From Acidiferrimicrobium sp. IK (GTDB taxonomy: Bacteria; Actinomycetota; Acidimicrobiia; Acidimicrobiales; Palsa-688), in assembly GCF_025499425.1 (NCBI RefSeq), contig NZ_JAIMCB010000007.1, positions 124,001-188,000 of the forward strand: a stretch of DNA of 64,000 nt, given 5' to 3'. The notes beneath the pieces are model-generated. The model searched no databases and was not told the origin of the DNA. It saw only the letters and a program-made list of their open reading frames with translations. Made by a program: the position numbers and the translations under genes. Shown piece after piece: positions 51,356 to 60,338 of this stretch; positions within the stretch are counted from its first letter, which is position 1, and each line of letters opens with the position of its first letter.

Positions 51356-52744
51356 GTGCGATTCAACGTTTCGAGGCCGCGCGCTGTGGCGGTGGCTGCG
51401 GCGGCGATCTCGATGGGGATTGCCACCGCAGCTTGCGGTAGCCCGACCAAGACTTCTGCAGCTGCGGCCGCGCCGGCGCCAGCGCCGGGTCACACCGTTG
51501 ATCTCAACGTGTGGACCGCTTTCAGCGGCAGTCTCGGCACCGCTTTCGACCATCTGGTGTCGCAGTTCAACGCCTCGCAGAGCCAGTACCGGGTGACGGC
51601 TGTGTACAAGGGCTCCTACTCGCAGGTGCTCTCCGACACCATCGCGGCTTTCAAGGCTCATGCCGCGCCGGACATAAGCCAGATCTTCGACGCAGGGACC
51701 GCCACCATCATGGACTCGGCTGGTTCCTATGTGCCGGTGTACAAGCTGATGTCGGAATACAAGATCCCGTTCTCGACCGGCAGTTTCATCGGCGGGGCAG
51801 CCAGCTACTACGAGACCAGCGGCGACCAACTGGACTCCATGCCGTTCAACAGCTCCACTCCTGTCCTCTACTACAACAAGGCAGAGCTGCAGGCGGCGGG
51901 CATCAGCACCCCTCCGACCACGTGGAGCGAGCTGGAGTCCGACGCCTCCGTCCTCGCCGCCCACGGGCAGAAGTGCGCCCTTTCCTCCTCGGGGGCGTAC
52001 GTGATGTGGACCGATATGGAGGAGTTCTCGACTTGGAACGGCTACCCCTACGCCAACCACCAGAACGGGTACACCGGCATCAAGGGCATGCAGCTGAAGA
52101 TCAACTCGGCACCGATAGTCGACCACTTGGCTCTGCTCGGTCGGCTGGCGTCGAAGGGCGAGTACATCTGGAACGGCGTGAGCACCTCGACTGTCCCGCT
52201 CTTCACCAACGGCACCTGCGCTATGTACGAGCAGAGCTCGGCCAGCCTCAACACCATCGAGGCCGCCGCCAAGTTCCCGTTCGGGGTAGCCGAGCTTCCG
52301 GTCGTCGCGGGCGACAAGGCAGCCCCGCAGAACACCGTTGTAGGCGGGGCGTCCCTCTGGGTCATGAGCGGTGCTCCCGCAGTCCATTACCGAGGTGACG
52401 CGGAGTTCCTCCACTTCTTGATGTCGGCCCAGTCGCAGGCGTACTGGGCGTCGAACACCGGCTACGTCCCGGTCACACCCGCCGGGTCGAGCCTACTTTC
52501 GTCGCAGGGTTTCTACAGCAGCCACCCGAACGATCTGGTTGCGGTCAAGGAGCTGACCAACAAGGCGCCGACTGCCGACAGCCGTGGGATCCGGCTCGGG
52601 TACCTACCGGAGGTACGCCAGGTTGAGGCCTCGGCCATCGCCGCGGTCCTGTCAGGCAAGCAGTCGGCTGCGGCGGCGGTGAGCTCCGCGGAGACCCAGG
52701 GAAACACCATCCTGGCGCAGTTCGCCAGCCAGTATGGCGGTTGA
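51356..52744 (+). CDS. ugpB: sn-Glycerol-3-phosphate binding lipoprotein
   Basis: A 462-residue substrate-binding protein. Signal with lipobox IATAACGS places it on the outer face of the membrane. It follows E. coli UgpB closely: FDAGTATIMDSAGSYVPVY, MPFNSSTPVLYYNKAELQAAGI, WNGYPYANHQNGY, NGTCAMYEQSSASLNTIEAA and NTVVGGASLWVM. Full length. GTG start. Binds G3P or glycerophosphodiesters. Overlaps ugpA by 11 bp. Confidence 0.93.
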   Translation: MRFNVSRPRAVAVAAAAISMGIATAACGSPTKTSAAAAAPAPAPGHTVDLNVWTAFSGSLGTAFDHLVSQFNASQSQYRVTAVYKGSYSQVLSDTIAAFKAHAAPDISQIFDAGTATIMDSAGSYVPVYKLMSEYKIPFSTGSFIGGAASYYETSGDQLDSMPFNSSTPVLYYNKAELQAAGISTPPTTWSELESDASVLAAHGQKCALSSSGAYVMWTDMEEFSTWNGYPYANHQNGYTGIKGMQLKINSAPIVDHLALLGRLASKGEYIWNGVSTSTVPLFTNGTCAMYEQSSASLNTIEAAAKFPFGVAELPVVAGDKAAPQNTVVGGASLWVMSGAPAVHYRGDAEFLHFLMSAQSQAYWASNTGYVPVTPAGSSLLSSQGFYSSHPNDLVAVKELTNKAPTADSRGIRLGYLPEVRQVEASAIAAVLSGKQSAAAAVSSAETQGNTILAQFASQYGG

Positions 52745-53783
52745 CGCTCCCGCCACCGAGACTCCGCTCAGCCCGGCCGGAGGTCCCCGACGCCGGGGCG
52801 GGATCGCCCGGCGGGCCGGGCGCGAGCACGGCAGCCCGGCCCTCGGCCGGTGGGGTCGTCGCCGGGCCTCACGGGCCGAGCCCACCGGGAGATCGGCGGC
52901 GTCGCCGGTGCCTCCGGTGTTCAAGCACCGGCTGCTCCCGGCAGCATTGATCCTGCCGGAAGTGGTGGTTGTCGTCATCTTCTTCATCTGGCCCTCCGGT
53001 AAGGCCCTGCTGGAGGCGTTCAGGCAGTCGAACGCCTTTGGCCTGGGCGCCCGGTTCTCAGGGCTGGCCAACTTCGGCTCCGCGCTGCATGGGGGCTACC
53101 TGCAGGCCGTCGAGGTGACGGCCACCTTCACAGCCATAACGACACTGGTATCGATGGGGATCAGTCTTTTCCTCGCGGTCCAGGTCGAATCGACCGGGCG
53201 GCTGCGACCGGTGTACCGGACGCTGTTCATCTGGACATACGCAGTGCCCGGGGCGATCGGGGCGGCGCTGTGGCTGTTCCTGTTCGAACCCAAGGTCGGG
53301 CCCGGTGCCCGGGCGCTCGAAGCGCTCGGGGTTCACTGGAACTTCGCTCTGTCGGGTACCCAGGCGTTCGCCTTGGTCTGCGCCCTGACGATCTGGCAGC
53401 AAAGCGCCTACAACTTTGTGTTCTTCTCCGCCGGGCTGCAATCGATACCCGACGCCGTGGTGGAGGCCGCGACCATGGACGGGGCCGGGCCGGTCACGCG
53501 CTTTTGGAAGGTCGTCTTCCCGCTGCTTGGCCCCACGGTGCTGTTCGTCACCGTGTCGGACGTGCTGGCCGCCCTCTTCGGCAGCTTCGCGGTGATCGAT
53601 GTCATCAGCCAGGGCGGTCCAGGCGGGTCCACGACCACCCTGGTGTACATGCTCTACCGGGACGGCTTCCAAAACGGCGACGTCGGGCTCGCCGGGGCGG
53701 AGAGCATGCTGCTGTTCGTTTTGGCTGGGGCGTTGCTGGTGGTGCAGTTCAAGGTCTTCAACCGAAGGGTTCACTACAGGTGA
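52734..53783 (+). CDS. ugpA: G3P ABC importer permease UgpA
   Basis: A 349-residue inner-membrane permease. About 60 basic/Pro-rich residues precede the first of six helices (LPAALILPEVVVVVIFFIWP). The cytoplasmic EAA loop reads VEAATMDGAGPVTRFWKVVF, the docking site for UgpC. Its TGA overlaps the ugpE GTG (GTGA). Confidence 0.93.
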   Translation: MAVDAPATETPLSPAGGPRRRGGIARRAGREHGSPALGRWGRRRASRAEPTGRSAASPVPPVFKHRLLPAALILPEVVVVVIFFIWPSGKALLEAFRQSNAFGLGARFSGLANFGSALHGGYLQAVEVTATFTAITTLVSMGISLFLAVQVESTGRLRPVYRTLFIWTYAVPGAIGAALWLFLFEPKVGPGARALEALGVHWNFALSGTQAFALVCALTIWQQSAYNFVFFSAGLQSIPDAVVEAATMDGAGPVTRFWKVVFPLLGPTVLFVTVSDVLAALFGSFAVIDVISQGGPGGSTTTLVYMLYRDGFQNGDVGLAGAESMLLFVLAGALLVVQFKVFNRRVHYR

Positions 53784-54619
53784 AGAAAAACATCGTGAAG
53801 GTGGCCCGGCACGCGACGCTGATCGTGTTCGCGGCTCTGCTCGCGGCACCCATGTACCTGGCGTTCGTCGTCGCCTCGCACCCAGCCCGCGACACCCTCT
53901 CGGGAGTACCGGTTCTGCCGGGCGGGCGCCTGGGCGCCAATCTCGGCTATGTGGTCGCGCATCCGTTTCCTGGTTCCCCGTCGCTTGCGACGATGATGCT
54001 CAACTCGTTGATCCTGGCCCTGGCCGTGGCGGTGTTCAAGCTGATTCTGTCCGTCCCGGCCGCCTACGCCGTCACCTTCTTCCGCTTTCCCGGCCGGATG
54101 ATCATGTTCTGGCTCATATTCATCACCCTCATGCTGCCGGTGGAGGTGAGGTTCTTCCCGACCTACCAGGTGACCGCCAACCTCGGGCTCTTGAACACTC
54201 AGGGGGGGCTGATCCTTCCGCTCATCGCCTCAGCCACGGCGGTGTTCCTCTTCCGGCAATACTTCCAGAGCTTCCCCCAGGAGCTTGCTGATGCCGCCCG
54301 TCTCGACGGCATCGGTCCTATTCGCTTCCTCACTACCATCGTGTTGCCGCTAGCCCGTCCCACCCTCGCGGCGATCTTCGTTCTGGAGTTCATATACGGA
54401 TGGAACCAATACCTGTGGCCGCTCCTGGTCACCTCCAGCCCCCAGCACAGTACGGTGGTCATGGGCATCAGGCAGATAATCAGTGCGGCGCAGAGCTTCG
54501 CCATTCCCCAATGGGACCTGGTTATGTCTGTCGCCCTTCTGGCGCTTCTGCCCCCGGTGCTCGTGGTGTTGGCGATGCAACGCTGGTTCGTCCGGGGACT
54601 GATGGCCGGGATCGACTGA
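53780..54619 (+). CDS. ugpE: G3P ABC importer permease UgpE
   Basis: A 279-residue permease with six helices, a VARHATLIVFAALLAAPMYLAF start and the EAA loop ELADAARLDGIGPIRFLTTIV. Pairs with UgpA. GTG start coupled to ugpA; the ugpQ ATG follows its TGA by 2 bp. Confidence 0.93.
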   Translation: MKKNIVKVARHATLIVFAALLAAPMYLAFVVASHPARDTLSGVPVLPGGRLGANLGYVVAHPFPGSPSLATMMLNSLILALAVAVFKLILSVPAAYAVTFFRFPGRMIMFWLIFITLMLPVEVRFFPTYQVTANLGLLNTQGGLILPLIASATAVFLFRQYFQSFPQELADAARLDGIGPIRFLTTIVLPLARPTLAAIFVLEFIYGWNQYLWPLLVTSSPQHSTVVMGIRQIISAAQSFAIPQWDLVMSVALLALLPPVLVVLAMQRWFVRGLMAGID

Positions 54620-54621
54620 CG

Positions 54622-55389
54622 ATGGCAACACCGAGGCTCGCAGCGGCCGAGTCGGCAGTGGCGGCATCCCCGCTCGGTGCGTCTGGGGGGATCCAGGTGT
54701 GGTCGCATCGGGGTCGGGTCGACTCGTCATCCCTGTTCGTCGACAACACCATCGACGCGGTGGCCAATGCGCTTGGTTCTGGGGTTGACGGAGTGGAGAC
54801 GGATACGTGGCTCAGTGCCGACGGGGTCTTCGTCATGACCCACGACCGCGATACCCCAGCGGGACCGGTGGACCGCTGCACGGCGGGATCGCTCGACCAG
54901 TTCGACCGTCTCGAAGAGGTGCTGGCGGCAGTCGGGCGAGCCGCGTTGAACATCGAGCTCAAGGTGGCGCCGGACTCCCCTCAGGCCGAACAGGCCCGCC
55001 TGGGAGCGGCGCTTGGGTCATATCTAAACACCCGGTCGGGCCAATCAGGATCCGGGGGGCCCGGGATGGTCGTCTCCTCGTTCTCGCCGGTCGCGACGCG
55101 GGAGATGCTTTCCGTCGGCCTCGACGCGAGGATCGGGCATCTCTGCGTCGACGTGCCGCCCCCACGGGCTCTGGCCGACCTGGCCGGGCGCGGTTACTGG
55201 GGGATCCACTTCCTGGCTACCGCGGATTCCGTGGAGAAAGTCGCCGCGATCCGCGCTGCGGGACTCGCAGCAGTGGCGTGGACGGTCAACGATCTCCAGC
55301 TGGCCGCGCGGCTGGCCGACGCGGGGGTCAACGTGATCATCACCGACACACCCGTAGCGGTCCGAGGAGCGGTCAGTCGGGTCTCGTGA
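54622..55389 (+). CDS. ugpQ: Glycerophosphodiester phosphodiesterase
   Basis: Hydrolyses glycerophosphodiesters to G3P and an alcohol. 255 residues, TIM-barrel GDPD: SHRGRVDSSS with metal/catalytic His, DGVETDTWLSADGVFVMTHD (Glu-Asp pair and second catalytic His), and NIELKVAPD. No signal peptide, so cytoplasmic, as E. coli UgpQ. Last gene of ugpCBAEQ, showing the importer handles phospholipid head-group diesters as carbon or phosphate source. Confidence 0.93.
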   Translation: MATPRLAAAESAVAASPLGASGGIQVWSHRGRVDSSSLFVDNTIDAVANALGSGVDGVETDTWLSADGVFVMTHDRDTPAGPVDRCTAGSLDQFDRLEEVLAAVGRAALNIELKVAPDSPQAEQARLGAALGSYLNTRSGQSGSGGPGMVVSSFSPVATREMLSVGLDARIGHLCVDVPPPRALADLAGRGYWGIHFLATADSVEKVAAIRAAGLAAVAWTVNDLQLAARLADAGVNVIITDTPVAVRGAVSRVS

Positions 55390-55492
55390 GCGGTCCCGGC
55401 CGCCCCGCGCAGCGACACGACCTTGAGTCGCCTGGGCCGTCCGAGACGTCCTGACGATCAGGTGAGGGATGTCCGGATCGGCATGAGGGCGG

Positions 55493-56365
55493 TCAAACCA
55501 GCGGGCGGCCGGCCCGCCGCCGGCGGCGCATATCCCACAACAGCAGGTTGAACGGGAACAGCCGCATCGCCATCGGCAGGTGGTCCTCGACCCAGCCCAA
55601 CCGGCGCAGCCGCCGGTCGAAACGCTGCTGCTCGGCGTCGCTCCACGACAGGCCCATCTTTTCCCGGAAAACCGGCGGGAGAAAGCCGCGGGTCCAGAAC
55701 ATGTTGTTCTCGGCGAAGAGCTTCTGGGCGACCCAGGGCAGGTTCTCGAGCCGGGTGAGCGAGAGCAGGTAGTCGCGGATGGTGTCGTCGATGCGGACCT
55801 CTCCCAGGGACTTCTCCCAGTAGCGACCGAACGCGGCCCGGTCGGCGGGCCACATGGCGTCGCGTACCTGCAGCGACGTACCGAAACGGGAGCAGTACTC
55901 GTAGAGCCGGTCAGCGGTCGCCTCGTCCAGGGGGCCGTGCATCCGTTCGTTCAGATCGACGGTCCCGTAGTAGAGGCAGGCCGCCACCCACAGCTGCAGG
56001 CGGGGGTCCAGGGCGCTGTATTGCACCGGGCTGTCTACGGTCGAGCGAACCTGGGCGTGCTGGTGGTTGACCGCCTGACGGTACGCCTTGCGGTCCTCGT
56101 CGTCGCCGAGCAGGGCTACGGCCAGGTAGGTGAAAGTCGTGCGCGCCCGCTTGAGCGGGTGCTTCATGGCGCTGCCCGAATGGACCCGGCTCTCCTTGAC
56201 CCCGTAGCCGACCGCCGGCCAGCTGAGCTGCATGATGACGTTGGCCGGCCCGGCCAACCCCGAGCCCAGCCCGGAGATGTAGCGGCGGATGTCGACCTCC
56301 CCGCCGTCGGGCTTCTGGCGGCCGGCACTCTTCGAGGCGGTTGATTCGTCGAGTGTGGAGGTCAT
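55493..56365 (-). CDS. MpaB-type oxygenase family protein (DUF2236)
   Basis: A 290-residue protein of the DUF2236/latex-clearing-protein relatives, heme-binding oxygenases. Features: GSGLAGPANVIMQLSWPAVG, FTYLAVALLGDDEDRKAYRQ then VNHQHAQV with conserved His (likely heme ligands), LQLWVAACLYYGTVDL and NMFWTRGFLPPVFREKMGLSW. Substrate unknown. ATG at 56365 is preferred; further in-frame ATGs upstream read through AT-rich non-coding sequence. Confidence 0.83.
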   Translation of the reverse strand: MTSTLDESTASKSAGRQKPDGGEVDIRRYISGLGSGLAGPANVIMQLSWPAVGYGVKESRVHSGSAMKHPLKRARTTFTYLAVALLGDDEDRKAYRQAVNHQHAQVRSTVDSPVQYSALDPRLQLWVAACLYYGTVDLNERMHGPLDEATADRLYEYCSRFGTSLQVRDAMWPADRAAFGRYWEKSLGEVRIDDTIRDYLLSLTRLENLPWVAQKLFAENNMFWTRGFLPPVFREKMGLSWSDAEQQRFDRRLRRLGWVEDHLPMAMRLFPFNLLLWDMRRRRRAGRPLV

Positions 56366-56594
56366 CGCGCCCTTTTCCCCGGGTTCCGGACCACCGGACC
56401 CTACCCGCCTTATTGGCGCTCTGTCAATAGCTGCGCCGCATGCGGCTAGGAGCGACCCCTCGGTCGCAACTCGCGAAGTCCGGAGGACCCGACCCTGTCG
56501 TCGGCGGAGTTCTGAGAAAATCATGGCAGCGCCGTCCCCACGGCGACTGGCTGTTCGTCTCCATGGCGAGAGATGAACCCCAAGGAGGCCATTC

Positions 56595-56951
56595 ATGAAA
56601 TACGCGATGCTCATCTTCCCCAAGCCCGGTAGCCATGAGTCCCTCCCGCCGGAGCAGTACGCGCCGGTGAACGCTGATTACCTGGCGCTGCGCGACGACC
56701 CACGCTGCGTCGGCGGCGCGCACCTGCAGCCGGCGGAGACGGCGACCACGGTCCGCCACAATCGCGGTGAGGTACTGATCACCGACGGCCCCTTCGCCGA
56801 CACTAAAGAAGTGCTGGGCGGCTACTACGTGCTCGACGCCGCGGACCTCGACGATGCGTTGGAGTTCGCCCAACGCATACCGGCGATCCGCCTCGGCGGT
56901 GCGGTCGAGATACGGCCGCTGGTCGAGATCCCGGCGGAGGCCGCGTTCTGA
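56595..56951 (+). CDS. YCII/DGPF-domain protein
   Basis: A 118-residue YCII-related protein with the naming motif DGPFADTKEVLGGYYV and the N-terminal MKYAMLIF. AAGGAGG precedes the ATG. It is the standard partner of ECF42 sigma factors and is encoded directly before one here, its stop overlapping the proposed CTG start of the sigma gene. Function unproven; peroxide-linked or signalling roles are proposed for the family. Confidence 0.92.
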   Translation: MKYAMLIFPKPGSHESLPPEQYAPVNADYLALRDDPRCVGGAHLQPAETATTVRHNRGEVLITDGPFADTKEVLGGYYVLDAADLDDALEFAQRIPAIRLGGAVEIRPLVEIPAEAAF

Positions 56952-58120
56952 TCGAGGAGGTCTTCCGGCGGGAATGGGGCCGGGTCCTGGCGTCCCTGGT
57001 CGGCTTCCTCGGCGACTTCGACCTAGCCGAGGAAGCCGCGCAGGAGGCGTTCGCGGTGGCGGCCGAACGGTGGGACCGGGACGGGATCCCGCAGCATCCG
57101 GTGGCCTGGTTGGTGGCCACCGGCCGCAACCGGGCCATCGACGGTCTACGACGCCGACGGACGCTCGAGCACAAGGCCACCCTCCTCCAGGGATACGACC
57201 AGGCGGTCACCGTCGACGACATCGACCTCGACGAGAACTCTGTCTCCGACGAACGACTGAAGCTGCTGTTCACCTGCTGCCATCCGGCGCTGGCCGCCGA
57301 CGGACAGGTCGCGCTGACGCTGCGAGCGCTTGGAGGTCTCAGCACCGAGCAGATCGCCCGGGCCTTTCTCGTTTCCCACGAGACGATGAAACGGCGTCTC
57401 TCCCGAGCCAAGGCCAAGGTGAAGGCGGCGGGGATCCCCTTCGCGGTGCCCCCCGACCGTTTGCTGGCGGAGCGGCTGCCGGCGGTGCTGGCGGTCATCT
57501 ACTTGGTCTTCAACCAGGGTTATCCCGACGGCGACGATCTCGCCCAAGAGGCGATCCGGCTCGGGCGGCTGCTGTCTGAGCTGATGACCGACGAGCCTGA
57601 GGTGTACGGCCTGCTGGCCCTGATGCTGATCCAGGATTCGCGCCGCGCCGCCCGCGTGGTCAGAGGCGAGCTGGTACTGCTGGGCGAGCAGGACCGCTCA
57701 CGCCACGACCGGGCCGAGGTCGAGGCCGGCCGCCTGGCGATCGACCGGGCCCTGTCGCTGCGGCCGACCGTGGGGCCGTACGTGATCCAAGCAGCGATCG
57801 CGTCGCTCCAGGCCGAGGAGCGCATCGACTGGGGTGAGGTCGCAGCCCTCTACGAGCGTCTCGAACTGCTTACCGGATCGCCGGTCGTCGCCCTCAACCG
57901 AGCAGTCGCCATCGCCGAGGCGGGAGCACCCGAGGAGGCGCTCGCACTCGTCGACTCGCTGGACCTCGGCGATTACCGCTACCTCCACTCCACCCGGGCG
58001 GAGCTGCTACGTCGTCTCGGTCGCGACGCCGAAGCCCGCGAGGCGTTCGAGCTGGCCCTTCGGATGGCCACCACCGAACCCGAGCGCCGCTTCCTCGCCC
58101 GCCGGTTGTCTGGGCTTTGA
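56948..58120 (+). CDS. ECF42-type RNA polymerase sigma factor, likely CTG start
   Basis: A 390-residue extracytoplasmic-function sigma factor with TPR-like C-terminal extension. Region 2 is IEEVFRREWGRVLASLVGF and DFDLAEEAAQEAFAVAAERW; region 4 is LTLRALGGLSTEQIARAFLV and SHETMKRRLSRAKAKV; residues 180-390 contain the helical repeats that replace an anti-sigma factor. Conserved region-2 codons begin at 56951, and the only reasonable start is CTG at 56948, overlapping the DGPF stop as CTGA with GGAGG 7 nt upstream. GTG at 57056 would delete region 2. Confidence 0.88.
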   Translation: MIEEVFRREWGRVLASLVGFLGDFDLAEEAAQEAFAVAAERWDRDGIPQHPVAWLVATGRNRAIDGLRRRRTLEHKATLLQGYDQAVTVDDIDLDENSVSDERLKLLFTCCHPALAADGQVALTLRALGGLSTEQIARAFLVSHETMKRRLSRAKAKVKAAGIPFAVPPDRLLAERLPAVLAVIYLVFNQGYPDGDDLAQEAIRLGRLLSELMTDEPEVYGLLALMLIQDSRRAARVVRGELVLLGEQDRSRHDRAEVEAGRLAIDRALSLRPTVGPYVIQAAIASLQAEERIDWGEVAALYERLELLTGSPVVALNRAVAIAEAGAPEEALALVDSLDLGDYRYLHSTRAELLRRLGRDAEAREAFELALRMATTEPERRFLARRLSGL

Positions 58121-58163
58121 AAGACCGCTACCTCCGTCTTGACGGTGACGCTCTGGCGGGGCT

Positions 58164-59192
58164 TCACAACTGAGCCGCTCTCCGTGATGCGACGGCACCG
58201 GCCGAGGGCACCTGACGAGGCGAGGACTGGTTGCGGGAGCGCTGCTCGATGGCCCCGCCCCACCAGCAGCCCGCGACGACCATGGCGGCGCCGAGCGCCA
58301 CTTTGATGCTCAGCCGTTCCCCTCCGAGGGCGACGGCTGCCGCCACCGCCCAGAGGGGCTCAGTGCCAAGCAGCAGGCTCGCCCGGTTGGCGGAGGTGCG
58401 CTGTAGCGCCCAGGTCTGGGCGAGGAAGGCGAAGACGCTGCAGCAGACGGCGAGGAATAGGATCGACGCCACCAGCGCCGGCCTCACCAGGACGGCAGGA
58501 GACGCAGTGAGCTGCGGCAGCCCCAGCGGCGCGCTGAGCGCGGTGCCGACCACGAACTGCACGGTCGTGAGGGGCAACGGCCGCAGCGAGACTCGGTTGA
58601 CCGGCCCGGGCGGAACGAATCGGCCGATCAAGGTGACGTGCCCGGCTCGGATCGCCGCAGCGGCCAGCACCAGCAGGTCCCCCCGCCAGCCGTCGGCTCC
58701 GAGTCCGGTCCCGAGCATGACCGCAACACCGACGATGCACACACCCGCTGCGGCGTAGAGCCGACCGGGGACCCGCGTCCCGGCAACGACGCCGGCCAGC
58801 GGCGTCAGGATGATCGTCAAGCTCATGAGCACACCCGCCGCGGCCGCGCTGGTGTGCGCCACCCCGTGGGTCTCCAGATACAGCACCGCCGCTTGGGTCA
58901 CGCCCAGCAGGCCCCCGACGCGCACCTCGCGCGACGTGACCACCGACTGTCCTCGGCGCGCCGCGGTGAAGCGGACGGTCAGCAAACAGGCGAGAGCCGA
59001 CACCGCATAACGCAAGAACACGACGGAATCGGCGGAGACCACACCGGTTGCGTCCTTCGCTCCCAGGTAACTCGCTCCCCACGTGATCGCCACCACGAGA
59101 AGGCACAGATCGGTCGAGCGAGCACGTAGGAGCGGGAACACCACATCAGGATCGGCGCCAGGTCGATGAAGAGCAACTCCATATGTCTTCAC
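58164..59192 (-). CDS. EamA/DMT-family exporter
   Basis: A 342-residue drug/metabolite transporter with ten helices in two EamA halves: STDLCLLVVAITWGASYLGA and LLVLAAAAIRAGHVTLIG, and the second-half signature TEPLWAVAAAVALGGERLS. GTG start. Divergent from a LysR regulator (30 bp between starts), its probable controller. Solute unknown; amino acids or metabolites are usual. Confidence 0.88.
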   Translation of the reverse strand: MKTYGVALHRPGADPDVVFPLLRARSTDLCLLVVAITWGASYLGAKDATGVVSADSVVFLRYAVSALACLLTVRFTAARRGQSVVTSREVRVGGLLGVTQAAVLYLETHGVAHTSAAAAGVLMSLTIILTPLAGVVAGTRVPGRLYAAAGVCIVGVAVMLGTGLGADGWRGDLLVLAAAAIRAGHVTLIGRFVPPGPVNRVSLRPLPLTTVQFVVGTALSAPLGLPQLTASPAVLVRPALVASILFLAVCCSVFAFLAQTWALQRTSANRASLLLGTEPLWAVAAAVALGGERLSIKVALGAAMVVAGCWWGGAIEQRSRNQSSPRQVPSAGAVASRRAAQL

Positions 59193-59193
59193 C

Positions 59194-59215
59194 TTTAGTT
59201 CAGTAAACCTAAACT
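59194..59215. promoter_or_regulatory. AT-rich LysR box and promoter between divergent genes
   Basis: TTTAG(n10)CTAAA inverted repeat (59194-59213) fits the T-N11-A LysR pattern. TAAACT (59210-59215) ends 7 nt before the LysR GTG. The only markedly AT-rich patch in this area. Confidence 0.5.
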
Positions 59216-59222
59216 ATTCGGG

Positions 59223-60152
59223 GTGGACGAGCGGCAACTGGAGATCCTCCGCGAGCTGGGGGAGCAAGGCAGCGTTCAGGCCGTCGCCGACGCGCTGGCC
59301 ATCACCCCCTCGGCCGTCTCGCAGCAGCTGAAACTGCTCCAGCGGGAGGCGAGCGTGCCTTTGACCCGACGGGTGGGCCGGGTGCTGCGATTGACCCAGG
59401 AAGGAGAACGTCTGGCCGAGGCGGCCGTGGACGTACAAGCGGCCATGAGCCGGGCCCGGGAGATCGCGCGCGGCCTGGCGGCGTTCCCATCGGGCACGGT
59501 GAGCGTCTGCGCGTTCAACAGCGCCGCGCTGGCGTTGTTCGCCCCCCTCGCCAGCCGCTTTCCCGCCGACGGGGTCCGCGTCACCCTCAGCGACGAAGAC
59601 GTCGCCCAAGGGGACTTCCCGCCCCTCACCTCCCGCTACGACATCGTGATCGCCCACCGCCTCCAGCACACGCCTGCATGGCCCGACCGGGTGGCTGTGG
59701 AACCCCTCCTTCGAGAGCAGCTCGACGTCGCGCTACCCGTGGGCCACCCGCTGACCAACCGGGGGACGCTCCGGGCGAAAGATGTGGCTCGACAGGCGTG
59801 GATCACCACCCACCGCGAGTTCCCGATCGGCGCGACCCTCGACACCATCGCGGCCGCCTCCGGCCGCCCCATCGAGATTCGCCACCGCGTCAACGAGTTC
59901 ACGATCGTCGCCGAACTGGTCCGCGCCGGGCAGGGTCTGGCGTTCCTGCCGCGCTGGACCCAGCCACGGCCAGAAGGTGTCGTGCTGCGGCCCTTGGCTG
60001 ACCTGTCCGTGTCTAGAGACGTCGACGCCCTGATCCGCCCTGAGAACGCCACCCGCCCCGCCGTGTCCCTCGTCGTCGCCGAACTGCGAGCGATCGCCGC
60101 CGCACTGATCAACGGGCCTCGCGAACGTCCCCTGGGCGGGTCAGCTCCCTAG
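59223..60152 (+). CDS. LysR family transcriptional regulator
   Basis: A 309-residue regulator. wHTH: LEILRELGEQGSVQAVADAL and AITPSAVSQQLKLLQREASV; a linker helix; then a periplasmic-binding-protein-like effector domain (from about residue 90) with YDIVIAHRLQ and GQGLAFLPRW. Diverges from the EamA exporter. GTG start, leaderless. Confidence 0.9.
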   Translation: MDERQLEILRELGEQGSVQAVADALAITPSAVSQQLKLLQREASVPLTRRVGRVLRLTQEGERLAEAAVDVQAAMSRAREIARGLAAFPSGTVSVCAFNSAALALFAPLASRFPADGVRVTLSDEDVAQGDFPPLTSRYDIVIAHRLQHTPAWPDRVAVEPLLREQLDVALPVGHPLTNRGTLRAKDVARQAWITTHREFPIGATLDTIAAASGRPIEIRHRVNEFTIVAELVRAGQGLAFLPRWTQPRPEGVVLRPLADLSVSRDVDALIRPENATRPAVSLVVAELRAIAAALINGPRERPLGGSAP

Positions 60153-60286
60153 ACCCGCCCCGGAGGGCGGTGCCTCGTGGGCGGGGGGAAGCGGGTCACG
60201 ACCAGCCCCGGGGCGTTGGGCTCGAGTGCTTCTGCGCCCAGCTCCTTGACTTCGGGGCAGGGCTCCCCCCATACTGATTCCGCAAA

Positions 60287-60292
60287 TATAAA
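60287..60292 (+). promoter_or_regulatory. -10 box of ABC importer operon
   Basis: TATAAA directly before the 27-bp palindrome; with TATA rarity at 70% GC this is a strong candidate. The -35 is unclear. Confidence 0.45.
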
Positions 60293-60319
60293 AGTCACTT
60301 TCACAATGTGAAAGTGACT
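60293..60319. promoter_or_regulatory. Perfect 27-bp palindrome, operator candidate
   Basis: Arms AGTCACTTTCAC (60293-60304) and GTGAAAGTGACT (60308-60319) around AAT. It abuts a TATAAA box and ends 19 bp before the GTG of the binding-protein gene; GGAGGGGGAG lies between. Size and symmetry fit a dimeric repressor of GntR, TetR or similar type; none is encoded adjacent. Confidence 0.8.
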
Positions 60320-60338
60320 GCTCTCGGAGGGGGAGTCT

